5,837 nucleotides of DNA from Pseudomonadota bacterium (lineage in GTDB: Bacteria > Pseudomonadota > Alphaproteobacteria > Rhizobiales > Xanthobacteraceae): positions 1 to 5,837 of the forward strand of contig JAEWBL010000645.1 of assembly GCA_023391175.1 (NCBI GenBank), written 5' to 3'. Made by a program: the position numbers and the translations under genes. A model generated the notes under the pieces. That model was not told the DNA's origin and searched no databases. It saw nothing but the letters and a program-made list of their open reading frames with translations. Below are positions 1 through 4,772 of the stretch, one piece after another. Numbering within the stretch: position 1 is the stretch's first letter; each line of letters opens with the position of its first letter.

Positions 1-1362
1 GTGCTCAACCGCGTCATCGAGAAGGCCTGGCGCGCCTGCGCCCCGGCGCAGATCAACGTGCCCCGTGATTTCTGGACCCAGGTGATCGACATCGAGCTGC
101 CGCAGATCGTGCGCCTCGAGCGTCCCGCCGGCGGCCGCAACGCCATCGCCGAGGCGGCGGAAATCCTTTCGCAGGCGAAATTCCCGGTGATCCTCAACGG
201 CGCGGGCGTGGTCATCGGCAACGCCATCGGCGAGGCCATGGCGCTCGCCGAGCGGCTGGATGCCCCCGTCTGTGCCGGCTACCAGCACAACGACGCCGCC
301 CCCGGCAGCCATCCGCTCGCCGTCGGCCCGCTCGGCTACAACGGCTCCAAGGCCGCCATGGAGCTGATCGCCCAGGCCGACGTGGTGCTGGCGCTGGGCA
401 CCCGCCTCAACCCCTTCTCCACCTTGCCCGGCTACGGCATCGACTACTGGCCGAAGCAGGCGAAGATCATCCAGGTGGACATCAACCCGGACCGCATCGG
501 CCTCACCAAGAAGATCACCGTGGGCATCTGCGGCGATGCCAAGGAAGTCGCCGGCCAGCTGCTCGGCCAGCTCGCACCCGGCGCCGGTGACGCGGGCCGG
601 GCGGAGCGCCGCGCGCTGATCCACCAGACCCGCTCGCGCTGGCTCCAGCAGCTCGCCTCCATGGACCATGAGGACGACGATCCCGGCACCCGCTGGAACG
701 AGGACGCCCGCGCCCGCGACGCCGGCCGCATGTCGCCCCGTCAGGCGTGGCGGGCGATCCAGTCGGCGCTGCCGAAGGACGTCATCATGTCCACGGACAT
801 CGGCAACAACTGCGCCATCGGCAATGCCTATCCGAGCTTCGAGATCGGCCGGAAATATCTGGCGCCGGGCATGTTCGGCCCCTGCGGCTACGCCTTCCCG
901 GCCATCATCGGCGCCAAGATCGGCTGCCCCGACGTGCCGGTGTTCGGCTTTGCCGGCGACGGCGCCTTCGGCATCTCCATCAACGAGATGACCTCCATCG
1001 GCCGCGAGGAATGGCCGCCGGTGACCATGGTGGTGTTCCGCAATTTCCAGTGGGGCGCCGAGAAGCGCAACACGACGCTCTGGTACGACAACAACTTCGT
1101 CGGCACCGAGCTGGACCCCAAGCTCTCCTACGCGAAGATCGCCGAGGGCTGCGGCTTCAAGGGGGTGCGGGTGGATACGCCGGAGAGCCTGAAGGAGGCC
1201 ATCCACACCGCCGCCGAGGAGCAGAAGAAGGGCATCACCACCTTCATCGAGGTGGTGCTGAACCAGGAACTCGGCGAACCCTTCCGCCGGGATGCCATGA
1301 AGAAGCCGGTGCCGGTGGCCGGCATCGCGCGCGCCGACATGCGCGAGCAGATCGCGCGCTGA
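1..1362 (+). CDS. xsc: Sulfoacetaldehyde acetyltransferase, 5'-truncated by window edge
   Basis: Thiamine-diphosphate (ThDP) enzyme that converts sulfoacetaldehyde plus phosphate to acetyl phosphate and sulfite, the C-S cleavage step of taurine and other C2-sulfonate breakdown in the cytoplasm. The visible 453 residues cover the end of the N-terminal PYR domain (PAQINVPRDF, residues 16-25), the central domain (ALGTRLNPFSTLPGYG about 130-145, followed by a Rossmann-like QVDINPDRIG) and the C-terminal ThDP-binding domain. The cofactor/Mg motif starts at GDG (319-321) and ends at N348 in FRNFQWG, the usual spacing. Family members are about 590 residues, so roughly the first 140, including the PYR-domain catalytic Glu, lie upstream of the window. 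The GTG at base 1 is an internal codon, not a start. The downstream pta strengthens the Xsc assignment over acetolactate synthase-like paralogues. Seen: motifs and length. Family knowledge: reaction. Inferred: physiological substrate source. Confidence 0.93.
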   Translation: MLNRVIEKAWRACAPAQINVPRDFWTQVIDIELPQIVRLERPAGGRNAIAEAAEILSQAKFPVILNGAGVVIGNAIGEAMALAERLDAPVCAGYQHNDAAPGSHPLAVGPLGYNGSKAAMELIAQADVVLALGTRLNPFSTLPGYGIDYWPKQAKIIQVDINPDRIGLTKKITVGICGDAKEVAGQLLGQLAPGAGDAGRAERRALIHQTRSRWLQQLASMDHEDDDPGTRWNEDARARDAGRMSPRQAWRAIQSALPKDVIMSTDIGNNCAIGNAYPSFEIGRKYLAPGMFGPCGYAFPAIIGAKIGCPDVPVFGFAGDGAFGISINEMTSIGREEWPPVTMVVFRNFQWGAEKRNTTLWYDNNFVGTELDPKLSYAKIAEGCGFKGVRVDTPESLKEAIHTAAEEQKKGITTFIEVVLNQELGEPFRRDAMKKPVPVAGIARADMREQIAR

Positions 1363-1371
1363 CTGAGACCC

Positions 1372-1385
1372 GGGCGGGGCCGCCC
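1372..1385 (+). other. Short GC-rich hairpin in the xsc-pta spacer
   Basis: The 71-base gap between the xsc stop and the pta start contains GGGCG (1372-1376), a four-base loop and CGCCC (1381-1385). A TTTT run follows only about 20 bases later (1407-1410), so it lacks the architecture of an intrinsic terminator. It could be an mRNA-stability or attenuation element between the two cistrons, or chance in GC-rich DNA. No promoter is apparent in the gap, so pta is probably co-transcribed with xsc. Confidence 0.2.
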
Positions 1386-1433
1386 CTCCGCACGCTCCGC
1401 CCGACCTTTTCCTGCCCCAGCTCCAGCCCCGAG

Positions 1434-2531
1434 ATGCAGGCCATGCTCGCCCTCGACCGCATCATCGACGCCGCGCGTGCCGCCCCCCGCAGCATCGTCC
1501 TGCCCGAGGGGAGCGACCCGCGCATCGCGGCCGGCGCCCGCCGCGCCGTGGAGGAAGGGATTGCCCGGCCGATCCTCCTCGGCCCCCACGAGGAGGTGAT
1601 GGCGGCCCTCGATGGTGACGCGCGGGGCATCGCCATCGAGGATCCCGCCACATCCCCGCGCCTTCGGGCCTATGCCGAGGCCCTGCACCTCTTGCGCCAC
1701 GCCAAGGGCATGGACCTTGCGGCGGCGTGGCGGCGCATGCGCGAGCCCCTGGCGTTCGCCGCCATGATGGTGCGTCAGGGCGACGCCGACGGCACGGTCG
1801 GCGGCGCGGTGGCGACCACCGCCGAGACGGTGCGCGCCGCGCTCCAGATCATCGGTCTCGCGCCGGGGGCGAAGATCGTATCCAGCTTCTTCCTCATGAT
1901 CCTGTGCGAGGATTACCACCAGCAGAAGGGGGCCTATGTGTTCTCCGACTGCGGGCTGGTGATCGACCCGGACGCGGCGGAGCTGGCCGACATCGCGCGC
2001 GCCGCCGCGCACTCCTACACGGCCATGACCGGCCTGATGCCGAAGGTGGCCATGCTCTCCTTCTCCACCAACGGCAGCGCGCGGCACCAGCGGGTGGACA
2101 AGGTGGTGGAGGCGGTGCGCCTGGTGCGGCAGGCGGAGCCGGATCTGGTGATCGAGGGGGAATTGCAGTTCGATGCCGCCTTCGTCGCGGCCGTGGGCGC
2201 GGCCAAGGCGCCGGGCTCGGCGATCCGCGGGGATGCGAACGTGTTCGTCTTCCCCAATCTCGACGCCGCGAACATCGGCTACAAGATCGCCCAGCGGATG
2301 GGCGGGGCGAAGGCCATCGGGCCGGTGCTTCAGGGGCTCGCAAAGCCCGCCAACGATCTCTCGCGCGGCTGCTCGGAGGACGACGTGTTCCACATGATCG
2401 CGCTCACCTGCGCCCAGGTCACCTTCTCCCAGGCCGCCCGGTCGATCCCCGCCGCCGCGGCGGAGAAGGCCGGCGGCGTGTGGCAAACCTCACGGGCGTC
2501 CGGCGATCTCGGTGAGACGCGGGCGCGCTGA
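1434..2531 (+). CDS. pta: Phosphate acetyltransferase (short PTA type)
   Basis: Transfers the acetyl group of acetyl phosphate to CoA, giving acetyl-CoA and phosphate. Next to xsc it completes conversion of sulfoacetaldehyde to acetyl-CoA. The 365-residue product is a single PTA/PTB domain without the N-terminal DRTGG extension of long Pta proteins. Visible marks are IVLPEGSDPR (21-30), GTVGGAVATTAE (120-131), the active-site loop MLSFSTNGSA (207-216) with the following R217, D247 in LQFDAA, and the signature FPNLDAANIGYKIAQRMGG (273-291) followed by PVLQGLAKPANDLSRG. ATG 1434 was chosen because similarity begins a few residues later. ATG 1443 (362 residues) is equally possible, and neither has a strong Shine-Dalgarno. 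The open frame runs upstream through xsc out of frame, but that part is not coding. About 25 residues after the domain form an Ala/Arg-rich tail of no recognised role. Confidence 0.93.
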   Translation: MQAMLALDRIIDAARAAPRSIVLPEGSDPRIAAGARRAVEEGIARPILLGPHEEVMAALDGDARGIAIEDPATSPRLRAYAEALHLLRHAKGMDLAAAWRRMREPLAFAAMMVRQGDADGTVGGAVATTAETVRAALQIIGLAPGAKIVSSFFLMILCEDYHQQKGAYVFSDCGLVIDPDAAELADIARAAAHSYTAMTGLMPKVAMLSFSTNGSARHQRVDKVVEAVRLVRQAEPDLVIEGELQFDAAFVAAVGAAKAPGSAIRGDANVFVFPNLDAANIGYKIAQRMGGAKAIGPVLQGLAKPANDLSRGCSEDDVFHMIALTCAQVTFSQAARSIPAAAAEKAGGVWQTSRASGDLGETRAR

Positions 2532-2542
2532 GGCTGCTCAGT
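2527..2542. terminator. Possible weak bidirectional hairpin at convergent stop codons
   Basis: CTGAG (2528-2532), a four-base loop and CTCAG (2537-2541) form a 5-bp stem, extended by a G-T wobble at 2527/2542. It overlaps the pta TGA (2529-2531) and the TGA of the opposing small ORF (2538-2540). There is no T-run on either side, so it is at best a weak terminator. Its placement exactly between two convergent genes is the only reason to list it. Confidence 0.22.
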
Positions 2543-2720
2543 TGCCCAGCTGGAGCATGGATTCGGACGCCGCGTAAGCCTCGCCCCACTGGGCGATCGT
2601 CTTCGAGACGGCCGAGAGCGAGATCGGCTGACCGACCGCGCGCGGTGCGGCGGCCGCGAACAGCGCCGCCACAAGCACCAGCGGCATCAGGACCTTTCGC
2701 AATTCGTCTTCGGTGTTCAT
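2538..2720 (-). CDS. Small hypothetical protein with signal-peptide-like N-terminus
   Basis: Not recognised. Read from ATG 2720 it has 60 residues: a charged start (MNTEDELRK), a hydrophobic Ala/Leu/Val stretch (about 12-26), a small-residue region APRAVGQP resembling a signal peptidase I site, and about 30 residues ending WGEAYAASESMLQLGN. ATG 2687 (49 residues) has the better Shine-Dalgarno (GAAAGG, 5 bases before it) but then loses the Arg-Lys before the hydrophobic core. A TTG at 2750 can be discounted because it lies inside the predicted -10 box. If exported, the mature part is only about 30 residues, an amphipathic-looking peptide without Cys or metal motifs. A plausible promoter and a RegA-like box lie just upstream, and the gene follows the response regulator on the same strand. 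It could be a genuine small periplasmic protein, a gene remnant, or a chance ORF. Confidence 0.45.
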   Translation of the reverse strand: MNTEDELRKVLMPLVLVAALFAAAAPRAVGQPISLSAVSKTIAQWGEAYAASESMLQLGN

Positions 2721-2749
2721 CTGGGTCACGAGCTTGGTTTTGAAGACCA

Positions 2750-2778
2750 ATCATATACCCAGCGCCTTCGGCCGCCAA
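2750..2778 (-). promoter_or_regulatory. Sigma70-like promoter for the small ORF
   Basis: On the - strand, TTGGCG (2773-2778, 4 of 6 matches to TTGACA) and TATGAT (2750-2755, 5 of 6 matches to TATAAT) are separated by exactly 17 bases. The surroundings are the most AT-rich in an otherwise very GC-rich window. Transcription would start near 2743, giving a leader of about 22 bases to ATG 2720 or 55 bases to ATG 2687. Seen: boxes and spacing. Inferred: activity. Confidence 0.45.
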
Positions 2779-2780
2779 AT

Positions 2781-2795
2781 GCGGCGCAACATCGC
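2781..2795 (-). promoter_or_regulatory. Candidate RegA/RegR-type binding box
   Basis: The - strand reads GCGATGTTGCGCCGC. Against the RegR/RegA-type consensus GNGRCRTTNNGNCGC, as I remember it for the rhizobial family, it matches 10 of 11 defined positions; the miss is T for C in the first half-site. It ends 3 bases upstream of the predicted -35 box, centred near -45 from the predicted start, a typical activator position. The regulator gene encoded just upstream is of this family, so it is a natural candidate ligand. GC-rich DNA makes such matches easier, and the partner dyad GCCGC/GCGGC (2771-2785) partly overlaps it. Confidence 0.35.
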
Positions 2796-2799
2796 GCAT

Positions 2800-2820
2800 G
2801 CTGCATCGCACAACTGCAGC
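2800..2820 (-). terminator. Hairpin after the response regulator gene
   Basis: On the - strand, GCTGCA (2815-2820), a nine-base loop and TGCAGC (2800-2805) form a perfect 6-bp stem beginning 7 bases after the response regulator stop. No T-run follows. It may be a weak terminator or 3'-end stabiliser separating the regulator transcript from the small ORF transcript. If it does not terminate, the small ORF is also read from the upstream operon. Confidence 0.25.
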
Positions 2821-2827
2821 CCCTGCC

Positions 2828-3361
2828 CTAGGTGACGCGGCGCTTGGCGAGCTTTCGGGCCAGGGTGCGGCGGTGCATGCCGAGGCGGCGGGCGGTCTCG
2901 GAGACGTTGAAGTCGGTCTCCGCCAGGGTTTCGTGGATGCGCTCCCATTCCAGCGTCTTGATGGAGCTGGGCCGCACGCCGAGCGGCACGTCCGGATTGC
3001 CCCCCTGCCGGGCGAAAGCGGCCTCGATGTCGTCGGCGTTGGAGGGCTTGGCGAGATAGTGGCAGGCGCCGAGCTTGATCGCCTCCACCGCCGTCGCGAT
3101 GCTGGCGAAGCCGGTCAGCACCACGATCTTCATCTGCGGATCGAAGGCGTGCAGGTGCTGCACGCATTCGAGGCCCGAGGCGTCGAACAGCTTCAGGTCG
3201 ACCACGGCGCGGCCGGGGCGGAAATCGCCGAGCACCTCGGGCAGGTCGCCGATGCGACCGCAGTGGCGGACGCTGTAGCCCCTGCGCTCGAACGAGCGCT
3301 GGAGGGCGCGGGCAAAGGCCGCATCGTCCTCCACCAGGAGCAGGTTGGTGTCAGGCGACAT
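2828..3361 (-). CDS. regA: RegA/PrrA/ActR-type response regulator with Fis-type HTH
   Basis: Cytoplasmic partner of the adjacent kinase. In this family, phosphorylation promotes DNA binding and control of respiratory, redox and carbon/nitrogen-fixation genes. The 177-residue product has a receiver domain (about 5-120) with acidic pocket E11/D12/D13, phosphoacceptor D55 in VVDLKL, T83 in VVLTGF and K105 in LAKPS, then a linker and a C-terminal Fis-type helix-turn-helix (NVSETARRLGMHRRTLARKL, about 150-170). Family members are about 180 residues, supporting ATG 3361; the open frame upstream of it is kinase sequence read out of frame. ATG 3367 adds only two residues. The start overlaps the kinase stop by 11 bases, so translation is probably coupled. 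The HTH reads RRTLARKLAKR where, from memory, classical RegA/PrrA has RRTLQRILAKR. This may be a paralogue rather than the canonical global regulator, so the symbol denotes the family. Confidence 0.88.
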   Translation of the reverse strand: MSPDTNLLLVEDDAAFARALQRSFERRGYSVRHCGRIGDLPEVLGDFRPGRAVVDLKLFDASGLECVQHLHAFDPQMKIVVLTGFASIATAVEAIKLGACHYLAKPSNADDIEAAFARQGGNPDVPLGVRPSSIKTLEWERIHETLAETDFNVSETARRLGMHRRTLARKLAKRRVT

Positions 3362-4658
3362 CGGCATGGTCCACGGCAAGCGCCTCCAGCGGCAGGCGCA
3401 GTTCCACGAAGGCGCCGCCGCCCTGCAGGTTGCCGGCCTCGATATCCCCGCCCAGCTTGCGCAGGACATTGATGGTGAGGAACAGGCCCAGCCCCCGCCC
3501 CGCCTCTCCCTTGCTGGACTGGAAGGGCTTGCCCAGCTGCGTCAGGGCGTCGGGGGCGAAGCCCGGCCCCTTGTCGGTGACGCGGATCACGAGGTCATCG
3601 CCCTCCTCCGCCGCGCGGATGCCGATGCCGGCGGGCGAGGCCTCCAGCGCGTTGTCGAGCACGTTGAACAGCGCCTGCTGGATCACGCCGTCGCCGGTGA
3701 TGGCCGCGCCCTTCGACGTCGCGTTGGCATAATCCAGCGCGGCGGGCCGGCGGCTCTTCGCCCAGTTCTCCACCATCCCGTCCAGGAAGTCGGACAGCGG
3801 GCCGCGCTGCGCCGCTTCCGCCCGCGCCTCGCCGGCGACCATCAGGATATGGGAGACGATGCTTTTGCAGCGGCCGATCTCCGCCTGCATCTCCTGAAGC
3901 TCCCCCGAAAAGACCGGGTCGTCGCGGAAGCGCGGCATGTGCTGCCAGTCGTTCAGGATCACCGAGAGCGTCGCCAGCGGCGTGCCGAGTTCATGGGCGG
4001 CGCCGGAGGCGAGGAGGCCGATGCGCACGATGTGCTCCTCCTCCGCCGCGCGCCGCCGGGCCTCGGCGAGGTGGGCATCGCGCCGCCGCAGATTGGAGGT
4101 GATGCGGGTCACGAACGCCACCGCGAGCACCGAGGCGAGAAGGAAGCAGAGGAACATGCCCTGCACGTGCAGGTCGAAGAACGTGCGCTCGCCATGATGA
4201 TGCGCGCCGCCGTGGCTGCCGAAATCGATCGGCCGGTAGAAGTGGGTCAGCCAGATGAAGGACAGGCTGGTGACCAGCACGATGATCCAGGCCATGGGCG
4301 GCGCGAGCAGCACCGCCCCCAGGATCACCTGCAGCAAGAACAGGGAGATGAAGGGGTTGGTGGCGCCGCCGCTGAGGTAGAGCTGGAGGGTCAGCGCGGC
4401 CACGTCCAGCAGCAGCTCGATGCCGAGTTCGGTCTCGGTGACCTCCGCCGCCCCGAGCGCGCGGTGGAGACTGACGAGGTTGAGGCCGATCAGGAACAGG
4501 ACGACAAGCCCCATCTCCGCCAGCGGCAGGGCGATGCCCAGCCACAGATGCACGACGGCGATGGCCACGATCTGCCCCGCCACGGCGAGCCAGCGCAGCG
4601 AGATCAGCAGCCGCAGATTGTCGCGCGTGGCGTCGCTCTCGATGGCCGTCACGCTCAT
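3351..4658 (-). CDS. regB: RegB/PrrB/ActS-type membrane redox sensor histidine kinase
   Basis: Inner-membrane kinase expected to sense the quinone pool/redox state and phosphorylate the adjacent regulator. From ATG 4658 it has 435 residues: about six transmembrane helices (20-184), the RegB quinone-site motif GGATNPF (97-103) in a short predicted periplasmic loop, the H-box HELGTPL with phosphoacceptor H222, C264 in IGRCKSIV at the position of the RegB redox-active cysteine, the N-box NVLDNALEA (332-340), DKGPGF (362-367) and GRGLGLF (387-393). ATG 4658 has a GGGGAG Shine-Dalgarno 10 bases upstream; a GTG at 4700 would add 14 unremarkable residues. Odd point: the predicted periplasmic loop between the last two helices holds a histidine cluster (H149, H153-H155, H164). 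The region after the H-box (DWQHMPRF) differs from classical PrrB, suggesting a RegB-like paralogue. It lies between the cytochrome-bd-like gene, 114 bases upstream, and regA. Confidence 0.87.
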   Translation of the reverse strand: MSVTAIESDATRDNLRLLISLRWLAVAGQIVAIAVVHLWLGIALPLAEMGLVVLFLIGLNLVSLHRALGAAEVTETELGIELLLDVAALTLQLYLSGGATNPFISLFLLQVILGAVLLAPPMAWIIVLVTSLSFIWLTHFYRPIDFGSHGGAHHHGERTFFDLHVQGMFLCFLLASVLAVAFVTRITSNLRRRDAHLAEARRRAAEEEHIVRIGLLASGAAHELGTPLATLSVILNDWQHMPRFRDDPVFSGELQEMQAEIGRCKSIVSHILMVAGEARAEAAQRGPLSDFLDGMVENWAKSRRPAALDYANATSKGAAITGDGVIQQALFNVLDNALEASPAGIGIRAAEEGDDLVIRVTDKGPGFAPDALTQLGKPFQSSKGEAGRGLGLFLTINVLRKLGGDIEAGNLQGGGAFVELRLPLEALAVDHADVA

Positions 4659-4772
4659 GCCGACATCACTCCCCGGTTGCGGCAGCTTGACCGCGACCAC
4701 TAGCGCCCCGGCGGCCGGTCCGGCAACGCGACCTTTCCGCCGTGGGGGAAGGCCCCGCCCCGTGGCCCGGGA
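4659..4772 (-). other. Intergenic spacer upstream of the kinase gene
   Basis: This 114-base, very GC-rich spacer separates the bd-like membrane protein stop from the kinase ATG. The only clear element is the kinase Shine-Dalgarno GGGGAG (4669-4674). There is no convincing -35/-10 pair, no T-run terminator and no paired GCGNC/GNCGC half-sites. Co-transcription of the kinase with the upstream gene is therefore the simplest reading, though a GC-rich promoter not resembling the sigma70 consensus cannot be excluded. Confidence 0.4.

Noticed and set aside
747..1433. Long upstream extension of the pta frame overlapping xsc
   Set aside because: The extension translates to low-complexity Arg/Gly/His sequence out of frame with xsc. 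Pta similarity begins only after 1434, so it is not a fusion protein.
1128..2486. 452-codon open frame on the - strand opposite pta
   Set aside because: It has His/Arg/Gly-rich composition without any domain and lies antisense to a clear Pta. It is a product of GC-rich third positions in the real gene.
3362..3469. Possible 36-residue N-terminal extension of the response regulator
   Set aside because: These residues are kinase C-terminal codons read out of frame, Trp/Cys/Arg-rich. Family length and the receiver start (LLLVEDD) support ATG 3361.
3345..4703. 452-codon open frame on the + strand opposite the kinase gene
   Set aside because: The product is full of Gln/Asp/His/Arg with no motif, while the opposite strand encodes every histidine kinase box. 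The equal length to the frame opposite pta is coincidence.
4689..4720. Possible promoter (TTGCCG with a GCTAGT-like -10) ahead of the kinase gene
   Set aside because: The -10 matches only 3 of 6 positions and the spacer is 16 bases in highly GC-rich DNA. This is no better than chance.
4744..4759. GGGG/CCCC dyad after the bd-like gene as a terminator
   Set aside because: The stem is only four G-C pairs with no T-run, and such runs are common in this GC-rich spacer.
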